A stretch of DNA of 64,000 nucleotides from Symploca sp. SIO3C6 (GCA_010692425.1 JAAHHJ010000008.1:1-64000), one strand, 5' to 3'; positions 9,314-17,898 are shown, counted from the first letter of the stretch. A program made the numbers and translations. The notes: generated by a model from the sequence alone, not told the origin.

Positions 9314-10024
9314 CTACTGTTTCTCTAGCTGACGAGTTCCAAATAAATTCTCCCTTGCTTCCTTGTCCATTTCCCGGTTAACACTTCGATCTTTTAAAAT
9401 TGCCAAGCCCCTTTGTACAGCAGGTCGTGCATTAAGATCATCAAACCATCTTTGAAGGTGAGGATAATCTGCCAAATTTTGTCCTTGCCTTTGATAGGGT
9501 ATAATCCAAGGTAGGATGGCCATATCTGCGATCGAATAACCCCCGGCAACATACTCACTCTCAGCAAGTCTGTTGTTGAGAACGCCATACAAGCGAGTTG
9601 CTTCGTTAGTATAACGATTAATAGCGTAAGGGATTGTTTCTGGAGCATATTGACGGAAATGATGTGCTTGCCCTAGCATAGGGCCAACACCACCCATCTG
9701 GAACATTAGCCACTGCATAACTGTATAGCGCTCGCGAGAGCTACTGGGCAGAAAGCGACCAGTTTTTTCTCCCAGATACCAGAGAATTGCCCCAGATTCA
9801 AATAGAGAAATTGGCTCCCCGTCTGGACCTTGAGGATCTACAATCGCGGGCATTTTATTATTAGGACTAATCGCCAAAAACTCCGGCTTAAACTGCTCTC
9901 CCGCCATGATATCAACTGGAATCACATTATAAGGAGTCTCCGTTTCTTCGAGCATAATCCCGACTTTCCAGCCGTTGGGCGTAGACCAGTAATAAAAATC
10001 TATTGGTTGAGTCACGCTTGTCAA
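9314..10024 (-). CDS. Glutathione S-transferase, YghU/YfcG-like
   Basis: A 236-residue GST. Seen: an N-terminal thioredoxin-like domain (about 8-95) with YYWSTPNGWKVGIMLEE and the glutathione-contact ISPNNKMPAIVD and LFESGAILWYL; then an all-helical C-terminal domain (about 105-215) with YSIADMAILPW. The TPNGWK motif is that of Nu-class GSTs (YfcG, YghU), which act as glutathione-dependent disulfide or peroxide reductases, so that is a likelier activity than xenobiotic conjugation. It is the last gene of a tight minus-strand operon: sodC lies 28 bases upstream and a second GST before that. The grouping suggests oxidative-stress defence. Confidence 0.92.
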   Translation of the reverse strand: MTSVTQPIDFYYWSTPNGWKVGIMLEETETPYNVIPVDIMAGEQFKPEFLAISPNNKMPAIVDPQGPDGEPISLFESGAILWYLGEKTGRFLPSSSRERYTVMQWLMFQMGGVGPMLGQAHHFRQYAPETIPYAINRYTNEATRLYGVLNNRLAESEYVAGGYSIADMAILPWIIPYQRQGQNLADYPHLQRWFDDLNARPAVQRGLAILKDRSVNREMDKEARENLFGTRQLEKQ

Positions 10025-10052
10025 ATCCTCCAGCTAGTCTACTTCCAAAAGT

Positions 10053-10658
10053 TTAAGTAACCTTAATTATTCCACAGCCAATACGTCCACCAGCATTACC
10101 TGTAGGTTGACCGAAATCATCTGGTTTCTCATGAACAATCACGCTTAAATTGCCAAGAGCATACTTTCCTTCACTGAGGGTAAGCCCGGGAATAGTTACA
10201 TTCATGGTGCCAGTACCTTCAGGACTAACAGTAATATTCCCTAAGTCTCCAGCATGAGCATTTTCAAAACCATCCTTGATTAGCAATCCGTGTTGAACAC
10301 CGTCGGGGTTAAAATGACCACCAGCAGCTTTACCTCCATCTTCACAACTTCCAGTCTCATGAATATGGAAGCCATGCTTCCCAGGCGGTACTTGCTCCAA
10401 GTTGGCTTCAATTAAGAGTCCTTCTTCCATTTCCGAAAAACTAACTTTCCCCATAACTGTCGAGGGTTCCGATGTCGTGTTAATAATGGCTTGAGCATCA
10501 GCCTTTTGAGCTGTTTGGGGTTGGCAGCTAGACAAGAGGATCAATATGCTGGAAAAAATTGTGATCGCGGTGATCTTAATAGTTGTCATAATTTGAGCAA
10601 AAAATTTCATCGCTTTAATTATTGATGCCGAAGAGCTAAAACGCTTTCTAGTTTTCAT
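10053..10658 (-). CDS. sodC: Cu-Zn superoxide dismutase, lipoprotein
   Basis: A 201-residue Cu-Zn superoxide dismutase, converting superoxide to hydrogen peroxide and oxygen outside the cytoplasm. Seen: a signal region with the lipobox LLSSC, so it is probably a lipid-anchored envelope enzyme. Metal ligands are intact: HGFHIHE (two copper His), AGGHFNPD and QHG (bridging and zinc His), AHAGDLGN (zinc His and Asp), VIVHEKPDD (copper His), and the second disulfide Cys in GGRIGCGI. Translation may begin at Met17 or Met24, since the first 16 residues before MKFFAQIM look like an extension. It sits between two GST genes with gaps of 22-28 bases. Cu-Zn enzymes are less common than Fe, Mn or Ni types in cyanobacteria. 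Confidence 0.94.
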   Translation of the reverse strand: MKTRKRFSSSASIIKAMKFFAQIMTTIKITAITIFSSILILLSSCQPQTAQKADAQAIINTTSEPSTVMGKVSFSEMEEGLLIEANLEQVPPGKHGFHIHETGSCEDGGKAAGGHFNPDGVQHGLLIKDGFENAHAGDLGNITVSPEGTGTMNVTIPGLTLSEGKYALGNLSVIVHEKPDDFGQPTGNAGGRIGCGIIKVT

Positions 10659-10680
10659 ACTTACTTTTAAGTAACACAGT

Positions 10681-11289
10681 TCAAGCCTGGAGAATAGAGA
10701 TGTGTCCTGGTTGGGCTTTTACTCGCTCTAACCACGCCTGGATAGCTGGAAATTTAGTCAGTTCAAATCCCCCTTGATTAGCAACATGAGTGTATGCAAA
10801 CAATCCGATATCAGCAATCGTATAACAGTCTCCCACAAAAAAACTACACTTTGTCAAATGTTTTTCCATCACCGAGAGGGCAGCATAACCAGGTGCGCGT
10901 TTTTCCTGGATTGCTTGCCTGTGTTCATCGGCTTTGCCCAGGATAGAAATCCAATATCTGGAGGTAGCAATATAGGGTTCATGGCTATACTGCTCAAAAA
11001 ATAACCATTGCATCACTTGTGCTTGTTCAAAAGAATCATTGGGGAAGAACTTAGTCCCTGCACCAAGATAAAAAAGAATGGCATTAGATTCCCAAAGAAT
11101 CTGACCATTATTCGTTTCCAAAATAGGAATACGACCATTAGGATTTTTGCTTAAAAATCCTGTCGTCCGGCTTTCTCCTTTAAGAATATTAATCTCCACT
11201 CGTTTAAAGGGAACACCAAGTTGGCTCAGGAGTAGACGTACTTTATAGCCATTCCCAGAAGGTAAAAAATCATAGAGAATCATGCCCAA
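10681..11289 (-). CDS. Glutathione S-transferase family protein
   Basis: A 202-residue GST. Seen: an N-terminal thioredoxin-like domain (about 3-80) with YDFLPSGNGYKVRLLLSQL, the cis-Pro loop GRIPILE and the glutathione-binding LWESNAILFYL; a C-terminal helical domain (about 85-200) with CYTIADIGLFAYTH. It is the first gene of the operon GST-sodC-GST on the minus strand, with 22 bases to sodC. Its substrate cannot be told. The two GSTs are clearly different proteins, not a recent tandem duplication. Upstream is a long 7-bp repeat tract, so any promoter must lie in or beyond it. Confidence 0.92.
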   Translation of the reverse strand: MGMILYDFLPSGNGYKVRLLLSQLGVPFKRVEINILKGESRTTGFLSKNPNGRIPILETNNGQILWESNAILFYLGAGTKFFPNDSFEQAQVMQWLFFEQYSHEPYIATSRYWISILGKADEHRQAIQEKRAPGYAALSVMEKHLTKCSFFVGDCYTIADIGLFAYTHVANQGGFELTKFPAIQAWLERVKAQPGHISILQA

Positions 11290-11298
11290 ACATTAACC

Positions 11299-11403
11299 TT
11301 ACTTATGACTTATGACTTATGACTTATGACTTATGACTTATGACTTATGACTTATGACTTATGACTTATGACTTATTACTTATGACTTATTACTTATTAC
11401 TTA
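11299..11403. repeat. STRR, heptamer TTATGAC with TTATTAC variants
   Basis: About fourteen head-to-tail 7-bp copies, mostly ACTTATG with three TTACTTA-type variants near the right end. The mixture suggests that the TTATGAC and TTATTAC unit families interconvert by point mutation and spread within an array. It fills most of the gap between the GST and the channel gene. Confidence 0.95.
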
Positions 11404-11413
11404 AACTTGAATC

Positions 11414-13450
11414 CTACTGAGGGTGGGAAATCTCTACCAGAAAAGCCAAAACTTGTCTTTTACTCAGTTGCCTGACTAAACGTTGAGCTTGCTGCCGATA
11501 AAGTGGTGTTGGCAGTGTCCCAGGTAAATTTTTCATCAATTTTCGTGCTTGTTGGAGAGTACATCCCGAAATTCTGGCAATCGCATTAGCACCTTCAAAT
11601 ACAGCATCCTGAGTTAAGGCCTTCTCCACTTGCACACGCCATTGTTTTGGCTGAATGTAGATTTTACCGCCCTCAATCCGCTGCAAGCCATTAATAGTTG
11701 CCAGCACCACCATGCGATCGCCCACTACCAGTTTGATATCATCTGAGGGCATTAGTTTAGCATCCTGGTGAGGTTGCTGGTGCAGAATTGGCACTACACC
11801 ATAGCCGCAGGCAACCTCTGCCAGAAGCAAGCCGTTAAGGGTATCTCCTGCCTCAATCTTGTACTCAGTTACCAAAATTGTCTGATTATTGAGACGAAAT
11901 AGACTGCGGATATGTTCTCCAAATGCTGCCCCAGCAAAGGCTTCTGCTGCTAAACCATAGGCACATAGAACCTGGGCTTCAGGCAACATTTGCTTTAAAT
12001 TCTCGCTGAGGCGCTGCTCAAAAGTCCGAATTACTAAACCTACTTTCGGATTAGCATTATTCGCCATTAAGCCGATTTCTAAATTGAGAATCTCATCATC
12101 TGTAGCAATCAAGAGGCTTTTAGCTGTTGCTACATTAGCTTTCTTTAATGCCTCCGTGAAGTTACCACCAATCACTGGCAGCTGGGGTAAAAGATTGGGT
12201 TCCAACTCCCTCCTAGTGAGGGCAACTAAAGGTTGTTGGAATTCCTGCAAAATTGTTGCTACTCTCTGACCAACTCTTCCTAAACCTACCAAAATTATAT
12301 GGTCTTGTGAGGGAACTGGGGGACGTTGCTGCAAGAATTGGAATCTGGTGCTAAGAAGAGCTTGTGTGAGTAAAGCATAGAGTACCCCAACCAAAGCTGT
12401 ACCAGCCAGAGTCAGCCCTAAACTAAACAGTTGCAACCACCAAGGAAGGGTTACTTGCGCCGGAAATTCTCCGAATAAGTCAGCGTAACCACCGAGCAGC
12501 AGGATAGCTGTAGTGTGAAAGGCTTCTGGCAGAGTAACTTCAGGGTATTGCCAGTTAAAGAGGACAGTTCCACACACTAACAAGAAAATTACTGTTATCG
12601 TGCAGACTATTGCCACCCGCTGCACCTGATTGCGGTGACTGTCATACCAAAATTCAATTAGTTTTTGTTGGAATTTATCCCAACTCAAGCTTTTAAATTG
12701 TTCCTGCCAAAACTGCCACCAATGCTTTGGTATTTCTATGGGGGTTGCTGGCAATTGAGAGAACAAGGGATCAGTGATTTCGATGCAAACAATGGTATCT
12801 CCTGGGAGTATTATTGTTTCTTGATCCCAACGGCGAAAGACCTTTGGCATTTCCATAGACGGGGTAAGGTGAGTCAAAACCCTACAGCTACGATTATTGA
12901 GTTCCCAGATTTGGCGTCGGTTGCACCAAGGATCACCGGCTTGCATTTGACGGGTGACGACTCGCAACCACTTGCCATCGAGCTGGAAAAACCCCAAAGT
13001 TTCACATCCCAAAGCAGCCAGAGCAAAGGCTGGTGCTGGCAGTTGCGTTGCCTCGTAGGCAACAAAATTACCCAAACGCTGGCTCAAAAGTCGATTAAGA
13101 TTTTTTTGGGCAGAGCGCACTACTAAGCGGGTTTGGGGATTGAGTTGTCTGGCGATTAAAGCCGTCTCAGTGTTAACGCGCTCATTACTAGTGACGATGA
13201 CCACAGCGCGGCATTGCTCAATTTGAGCTTGTTCAAGGACTTTTTTCTGGCGGCAGTCTCCAATAATGAATTCATCTAATAAATCTGAAAGGTTACTGAT
13301 TTCCCAATTTTCAGGTACTCTCTGCTCAATGGCGATCACACTTACCCCGAATTCTTTGAGTGCAGCAACACAATGCTGACCTAAACTACCCAGCCCACAA
13401 ACTAAGAAACAGTCTAATTTTAGTTGCTGGGAACTTGCGGCTTGTTCCAT
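11414..13450 (-). CDS. RCK-pore-RCK potassium-channel-like protein
   Basis: A 678-residue membrane protein. Seen: an N-terminal NAD-binding TrkA-N/RCK domain (about 11-220, with FLVCGLGSLGQH), a two-helix pore unit (TM about 278-299, pore loop about 307-326, TM about 337-362), and a second TrkA-N domain (about 383-510, IILVGLGRVGQRV) followed by TrkA-C regions. RCK domains gate potassium channels through bound nucleotides or ions. The selectivity-filter position reads GGYAD (320-324) instead of the canonical GYGD, so ion selectivity is uncertain. The gene is monocistronic, between an STRR and a repeat-rich intergenic region. A non-channel ion-regulatory role is the alternative. Confidence 0.85.
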   Translation of the reverse strand: MEQAASSQQLKLDCFLVCGLGSLGQHCVAALKEFGVSVIAIEQRVPENWEISNLSDLLDEFIIGDCRQKKVLEQAQIEQCRAVVIVTSNERVNTETALIARQLNPQTRLVVRSAQKNLNRLLSQRLGNFVAYEATQLPAPAFALAALGCETLGFFQLDGKWLRVVTRQMQAGDPWCNRRQIWELNNRSCRVLTHLTPSMEMPKVFRRWDQETIILPGDTIVCIEITDPLFSQLPATPIEIPKHWWQFWQEQFKSLSWDKFQQKLIEFWYDSHRNQVQRVAIVCTITVIFLLVCGTVLFNWQYPEVTLPEAFHTTAILLLGGYADLFGEFPAQVTLPWWLQLFSLGLTLAGTALVGVLYALLTQALLSTRFQFLQQRPPVPSQDHIILVGLGRVGQRVATILQEFQQPLVALTRRELEPNLLPQLPVIGGNFTEALKKANVATAKSLLIATDDEILNLEIGLMANNANPKVGLVIRTFEQRLSENLKQMLPEAQVLCAYGLAAEAFAGAAFGEHIRSLFRLNNQTILVTEYKIEAGDTLNGLLLAEVACGYGVVPILHQQPHQDAKLMPSDDIKLVVGDRMVVLATINGLQRIEGGKIYIQPKQWRVQVEKALTQDAVFEGANAIARISGCTLQQARKLMKNLPGTLPTPLYRQQAQRLVRQLSKRQVLAFLVEISHPQ

Positions 13451-13576
13451 CGTTCGGATCTGCTCTCAGAGGGATATCGATGATTATAAGCAAGGTATTG
13501 GTGTTATTGGTGATCGCAGTTTAATTGACACTCCCCACCCCATAGAGTAATGGTGAGGAATGCACTCTTGAGCAGA

Positions 13577-13692
13577 TATAGCGCTACGCGCAAGGCTCCA
13601 GGGCAGAGGGCTCCAGGGCAGAAGGCTCCAAGGCAGAATTTGACAAAGTTCTAGCGATTTAGCTTGTCCTAACCTTAATACGTACTGCTATA
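13577..13692. mobile_element. MITE-like element, copy 1
   Basis: A 116-bp non-coding element beginning TATAGCGCTACGCGCAAGG and ending CTTAATACGTACTGCTATA. The ends form an imperfect terminal inverted repeat (TATAGC..TACG). The interior starts with three units of a GGCTCCAGGGCAGA-type tandem repeat and ends with a 50-bp segment that is almost identical in the copy at 33711-33810. No open reading frame is inside, so it would need a transposase in trans. Confidence 0.7.
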
Positions 13693-13790
13693 GGCAGTAC
13701 TCTTGTTAAAGATCTAGTGAGCATTGCAATTACCATTGACCGAGCCTTTGATCTCCGAAGGCAGGGGGCAGGAGGCTCCAAGGCAGTCCC

Positions 13791-13810
13791 GATGAAAAAA
13801 TTTTTTCATC
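13791..13810. repeat. Perfect 20-bp palindrome
   Basis: GATGAAAAAA followed directly by its reverse complement TTTTTTCATC. It has no loop, so it is more like an operator or recombination site than a terminator. No neighbouring gene start makes its role clear. Confidence 0.6.
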
Positions 13811-13835
13811 ATCAAGCATTAAAGAGGGTTATTTC

Positions 13836-13868
13836 CCCTACACCCTACACCCCACACCCTACACCCTC
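13836..13868. repeat. STRR, CCCTACA/CCCCACA units
   Basis: About four copies of a 7-bp unit (CCCTACA, with one CCCACA variant) in the repeat-rich gap before comB. Confidence 0.8.
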
Positions 13869-14049
13869 TTTCAAGTCAGAAGGAAATGTCCTCCACCTCT
13901 TCCTCCTCATCCGTTACAAGCTCCGCCTTTAAAGGCGAAAGTAATTTGGCAGAGGTAACAATTGTCTTCTAAATTCCCTCCTCCAGCATCGGTTCTTTCC
14001 ACTGCTGCCTGCTTCAACGTTTTGATAACTAGCCAAATCCTGTGAACAA

Positions 14050-14784
14050 CTAATTCTTAACCAAAACCCCTAGTTCTTTCTGGATAGGCAAAACTTCTAA
14101 AATATCAGTTTGGGCACAGTACTTTAAATCTTCATGACCGTTCAAGCGCAACAGTCGTTTACCGTGACTGGCATGGTGAAACATCTCTAATAACTTATCT
14201 TGCCATTGGGAGTAAAGAGCGATCGCATCCACCACTTCATCATTGCCGACAAGTTCATCTAAGGAATATCTGCTTTGCTCAAGGAGGCTGTGGGCAATTG
14301 CTCCAGCACAGACAGTATCTTCGAGGGAAAAAGAACCTTCCCAGCCTGAGCCCACTAGCCAAGTTATCTCTGGCTGCTGCGCTAGCAAATACTGCACTGC
14401 TGCCTGACGATTAACCAAGGCTGCTGTCAGTACTACTGAGGCATTTTCTATACATTGCAAGGCACGGGTACCATTGGTGGTACTAATAAACAATCGACGT
14501 CCCTTTACTACTTCTGGTGTGCAATCAAGGGGAGAGTTCCCCAAATCACAGCCAGATACTTTATTACCGCCTCGTTCACCAGCCCTCAAGCGTTTGTTAG
14601 CAGGCCATTGCTGACTAATTTGCATGAGTTTGTCAAGATCACTAAAGGCTTGAACAGCTTCAGCACCAGCATTCAAGGCTGTGGCAATTGTAGTTGTTGC
14701 CCGCAGAACATCAATGGCAATCGCACAGTCTGGTACTTTATCTTTTGGAGTCAGTTCGGGAGTGTGGTAGACAAATAGCTTCAC
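14050..14784 (-). CDS. comB: 2-phosphosulfolactate phosphatase family protein
   Basis: A 244-residue ComB-family hydrolase. In archaea and Bacillus ComB removes phosphate from 2-phosphosulfolactate; in cyanobacteria, which lack coenzyme M, the true substrate is unknown. Seen: the family N-terminus with [13 protein letters not shown], the acidic [17 protein letters not shown], the loop [10 protein letters not shown], and [20 protein letters not shown], which holds metal-binding and catalytic residues. The length is normal and the start is the ATG preceding [11 protein letters not shown]. It lies 87 bases beyond the hydrolase gene, so it could be read with the kinase-hydrolase pair, though the functions are not obviously related. 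Confidence 0.9.
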   Translation of the reverse strand: MKLFVYHTPELTPKDKVPDCAIAIDVLRATTTIATALNAGAEAVQAFSDLDKLMQISQQWPANKRLRAGERGGNKVSGCDLGNSPLDCTPEVVKGRRLFISTTNGTRALQCIENASVVLTAALVNRQAAVQYLLAQQPEITWLVGSGWEGSFSLEDTVCAGAIAHSLLEQSRYSLDELVGNDEVVDAIALYSQWQDKLLEMFHHASHGKRLLRLNGHEDLKYCAQTDILEVLPIQKELGVLVKN

Positions 14785-14871
14785 TATTCCTGTATGTATC
14801 TAAGTTTTGTAACCGTAGCTTTGAATATGCTTGGTATTTTAAGGTTCAAATGAAACTCAATCCCAGCCACA

Positions 14872-15624
14872 TTAGTTTATAGTATCCAAGATAAAGCTGC
14901 GCATTAGATCTACAACTGCTGGTCTAATCTCATGACCCATATCAAATTCTTGATATTTCAGTTCCACTCCTAGAGCTTTAATAGTATCCCTAGCATGCAC
15001 TGCTGCTGCTAAAGGCACCACCTGGTCTTGTTTTCCATGGACAATTAATACAGGTGGAAAGGATTTCCCGGCTATTGGTTCAGGTTGAGAATGTAGATAG
15101 CCACTTAAAGATACCAACCCTGCCAGGGGAAGAGTTAACCCCACATCCAGTGTCATTGCCCCTCCTTGGGAAAATCCACTTAAAATTGTGCGCGATAGAG
15201 GAACGCCAGTATGACTCTCTAAAGACTTCAGCGAGTCTGTTAAAAGCTGCCGACTAGAGGTTAAATCTTGAAAATCTTTGCTATTTAAGTCATACCACAT
15301 CCTACCCCCAGGCAGATTAGGATGGGACAAAGGGGCCTCAAGAAACAGAAACTGGTAATCTGGTAAGTTCAGTAATTGTGCAATAGATATTAAATCTTGG
15401 GCATTTGCACCAAAACCGTGTAAGCAAACTAACAACTTTGTTGGTTTTTGAGAGTTAGCTGGTGGGACACTAATAAATTGTAAAGACAATGACTGCCCTC
15501 CTAAATCAGAATTGGTGGGATTTTTGGTAGCAGCAGGATATCTGGTGCAAGCTTTCAGCAGTAATGATGCTGAGATGGTAGCACAAGTTTGTAAGATAAA
15601 TTTACGCCTACTCATTTTCCCCAT
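14872..15624 (-). CDS. Alpha/beta hydrolase (carboxylesterase/phospholipase type), Tat lipoprotein
   Basis: A 250-residue serine hydrolase. Seen: an N-terminal twin-arginine-like SRRKFILQ followed by a hydrophobic stretch and lipobox LLKAC, suggesting Tat export and lipid anchoring. The catalytic set is intact: oxyanion region CLHGFGAN, nucleophile Ser in SGFSQGGAM, Asp in HGKQDQVVP and His in DMGHEIRP. The family covers acyl-protein thioesterase-like carboxylesterases, so small esters are likely substrates. The kinase stop codon is only 6 bases upstream, so the two are almost certainly cotranscribed. That is an unusual partner for a histidine kinase. Confidence 0.9.
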   Translation of the reverse strand: MGKMSRRKFILQTCATISASLLLKACTRYPAATKNPTNSDLGGQSLSLQFISVPPANSQKPTKLLVCLHGFGANAQDLISIAQLLNLPDYQFLFLEAPLSHPNLPGGRMWYDLNSKDFQDLTSSRQLLTDSLKSLESHTGVPLSRTILSGFSQGGAMTLDVGLTLPLAGLVSLSGYLHSQPEPIAGKSFPPVLIVHGKQDQVVPLAAAVHARDTIKALGVELKYQEFDMGHEIRPAVVDLMRSFILDTIN

Positions 15625-15630
15625 TTCCCC

Positions 15631-17571
15631 TTAACCTGTCGCTAAGAATTGAGAACAGATGGGTAGATAGACAACAAATTCTGTACCTTCACCAGGCTCT
15701 GAAATCACCTCGATTCTACCATGGTGTCTGTCAATAATCTCGGAGGAAATAGAAAGTCCTAAACCAGTACCTTTACCCTCATTCTTAGTTGTAAAAAACG
15801 GCTCAAACACTTGATCTTTAATTTCCGTAGAAATCCCCGAACCATTGTCACGAATACTGACTTTAATTTGGTCTTTATCAACCTGGGCTGTTTTAATCAC
15901 AACTTGAAGTTTTTTAATTTGTCTATTGGTATTTGTTTGGTACTGTTTACTATAATCTACTGATTCTTCTAGAGCATCAATAGCATTAGCTAAAATATTC
16001 ATAAATACTTGATTGAGCTGGGCTGGATAGCACTCAACTAAGGGTAAGTTTCCATATTGTTTGATGACTTCAATGGAACGCTTAAGCCGATTATTGAGAA
16101 TCAACAAAGTGCTGTTAATTCCTTGGTGAATATCGACGGCTTTCATCTGGGCTTCATCTACGCGAGAAAAAGTGCGTAGCGATAGCACAATGTTACGGAT
16201 GCGGTCAACTCCTAGTTGCATAGAAGACATAATTTTGGGCAAATCTGTAGCTAGGAAATCCAGTTCAATCTCCTCAATCCGCTCTTGAATTTCGGCTGCT
16301 GAATTGGGATAGTGCAGCTGATAGAGTTCGACTAATTCTAGTAATTCTTGAGTATAGTCTTTAGCATATTGGAGGTTGCCGAAAATGAAGTTGACGGGAT
16401 TGTTGATTTCATGGGCAACGCCTGCCACTAACTGCCCCAAACTGGACATTTTTTCACTTTGAATCAGTTGAGACTGGGTTTGTTTGAGTTCCTGTAGTGC
16501 TTGAGTGAGTTCAACTGTTCTTGCTTCTACACGCTGCTCTAACATCTGACGAGCTAGCTCTAGTTCCTTAGTGTATTCCCCTACCCATTGAATCAGCTGA
16601 TTGAGAGAGGTTGCTAATAAAGCCACTTCATCTTCTGTGGTAACAGGCACTTGCAGCTCAAAATTTGATTCCTGAGTAACTCGTCGGGCAATGCTGGTTA
16701 CTTCTGTCAGGGGGGTAGCAATTTCTCGACCCAGATATAGGGATAAGAGCATAGCAACAGCTACACTTAGTAACATGCTGGCGCTAATAATTTGCAGTCG
16801 CAGTGCCTGGACTCGATTAAGGGTGAGAGTTGCTTGCGTCTTTTGTGTTTGGGCTGCTTCTATAATTTGGTTTAAATTCTCTGAAAGGAGTTTAAACTCA
16901 TCATTGAGTTTGTTAGTTACCTCCCCACCAATAAAGTCTAAAAGTTGTTGCTGGGCAGTGGGAATTTCCGCTGGCTTTAAGTTAGGGGGGTCAATTTGTT
17001 TTAATAGAGCATTAAGTTGCCCGAGGTAGGATTCTGTAGTTCCTTCATAAGCTTGCAATAATCGTTTGAACTGGGTAGTGTCTACGGCTGAGTAGCTGGG
17101 ATAGTTGTCAATAAAATCACCAAGGCTGGAGAATTGTTGCCTAACCTCAGCAACATTTTCAGAAAATTCAGAACTTTCGTAGTAAAGTAGTATTGACTTG
17201 CCCAGAAGAGGCAAAAGCTGTTGTGGGTGCGATCGCATCCCGATCACGGCCTTTTCTAAATTAGTGACAAGTTGTTTTTGCTCATCAGCAAGGGTCAGCT
17301 TTCGCAGAGCTTGTCTTTCATAGTATTCTGCTAAAGTCAGTCCTACTGTCGTACCGATAACAGGAATACCAATGGCCAAAGCATAGCTAAAACCAAATTT
17401 TTGGGTTATGCTCAACCGACTCATGAGCTTACCTATCCACGTAGAGTGGATTTTTTGAGAAACTTGATGCACCACGTTGGGGATGCTTTGTCGGCTTCTG
17501 AACTTGGTTGGAGCTGAAACATTTTCACTTTCCCGACTCTTGTGGGAAGATTGAGGGTCTTCAAACGGCAT
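15631..17571 (-). CDS. HAMP-domain sensor histidine kinase
   Basis: A 646-residue membrane kinase. Seen: TM1 (about 58-82), an extracytoplasmic helical sensor (about 85-255), TM2 (about 257-280), a HAMP domain (about 280-335), a coiled coil, a HisKA domain with the phospho-acceptor His in GVAHEINNPVNF, and an ATPase domain with NILANAIDAL, IRDNGSGI and GKGTGLGLSIS. The HEINNPV form is typical of the NtrB-like or ZraS-like kinase group common in cyanobacteria. There is no response regulator nearby, so it is an orphan. A small frame overlaps its start by one base (TGATG), and a lipoprotein hydrolase follows 6 bases after its stop. Confidence 0.92.
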   Translation of the reverse strand: MPFEDPQSSHKSRESENVSAPTKFRSRQSIPNVVHQVSQKIHSTWIGKLMSRLSITQKFGFSYALAIGIPVIGTTVGLTLAEYYERQALRKLTLADEQKQLVTNLEKAVIGMRSHPQQLLPLLGKSILLYYESSEFSENVAEVRQQFSSLGDFIDNYPSYSAVDTTQFKRLLQAYEGTTESYLGQLNALLKQIDPPNLKPAEIPTAQQQLLDFIGGEVTNKLNDEFKLLSENLNQIIEAAQTQKTQATLTLNRVQALRLQIISASMLLSVAVAMLLSLYLGREIATPLTEVTSIARRVTQESNFELQVPVTTEDEVALLATSLNQLIQWVGEYTKELELARQMLEQRVEARTVELTQALQELKQTQSQLIQSEKMSSLGQLVAGVAHEINNPVNFIFGNLQYAKDYTQELLELVELYQLHYPNSAAEIQERIEEIELDFLATDLPKIMSSMQLGVDRIRNIVLSLRTFSRVDEAQMKAVDIHQGINSTLLILNNRLKRSIEVIKQYGNLPLVECYPAQLNQVFMNILANAIDALEESVDYSKQYQTNTNRQIKKLQVVIKTAQVDKDQIKVSIRDNGSGISTEIKDQVFEPFFTTKNEGKGTGLGLSISSEIIDRHHGRIEVISEPGEGTEFVVYLPICSQFLATG

Positions 17572-17738
17572 CAGAACAACTTCTCCGCTGTTGGTTGAAC
17601 TGGCTGTACACCGCCGTTACTAATCATTACAGACAATAGACGAGAAAATCTAACTCCTGTGGCTCTTATCCTAGCTTCTTGGAGGCTAATACGTCTCACC
17701 TGTGGTTTTGTCTGACTACTCTTGGAGGTGTCCCCCAT
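17571..17738 (-). CDS. Possible small leader protein coupled to the HAMP kinase
   Basis: A 55-residue frame (MGDTSKSS..., ending AEKLF) whose TGA overlaps the kinase ATG by one base, a layout typical of translational coupling. It is basic and has no membrane segment or recognised domain. There is no clear Shine-Dalgarno before its ATG, and the frame stays open upstream into the tRNA, so chance is possible. I do not recognise the protein. Confidence 0.25.
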   Translation of the reverse strand: MGDTSKSSQTKPQVRRISLQEARIRATGVRFSRLLSVMISNGGVQPVQPTAEKLF

Positions 17739-17814
17739 TTTTTTTAACAGGGATTGTTCAGAACAAGAGTTAGTTTTTTGGTGGTGCCACCCTACTCTCG
17801 GCTCCAACAGGTAA

Positions 17815-17898
17815 CGGAGAGGGTGGGATTCGAACCCACGGACCTTTTGGGTCACTCGATTTCAAGTCGAGCGCATTCGACCACTCTGCCACCTCTCC
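17815..17898 (-). tRNA. tRNA-Ser(UGA)
   Basis: On the minus strand the acceptor arm GGAGAGG pairs with CCTCTCC. The D-arm is GCAGAGTGGTCGAATGC, the anticodon arm is CTCGA-CTTGAAA-TCGAG (anticodon TGA), the T-arm contains GGTTCGAATCC, and the long variable arm is that of a class II tRNA. The discriminator is G, as required for serine. The encoded 3' end has no CCA. Confidence 0.97.

Larger units (their letters stand above)
13451..14049. other. Gene-poor repeat-rich interval
   Basis: This 599-base gap between the channel gene and comB holds the MITE-like copy at 13577-13692, a GGCTCCAAGGCAG fragment near 13773-13786, a perfect 20-bp palindrome at 13791-13810 and a CCCTACA-type tandem repeat at 13836-13868. 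An open frame at 13717-13932 crosses these repeats and is not credible as a gene. Confidence 0.7.

Noticed and set aside
12665-13126. 153-residue frame opposite the channel gene
   Set aside because: It is antisense to the first RCK domain, which shows clear domain conservation on the minus strand.
13717-13932. 71-residue open frame
   Set aside because: It runs through the repeat-rich gap (GGCTCCAAGGCAG unit, palindrome, CCCTACA array) and has no protein-like features.
17739-17855. N-terminal extension of the small frame upstream of the HAMP kinase
   Set aside because: The extension reads through the tRNA-Ser gene on the same strand, so it cannot be its true start.
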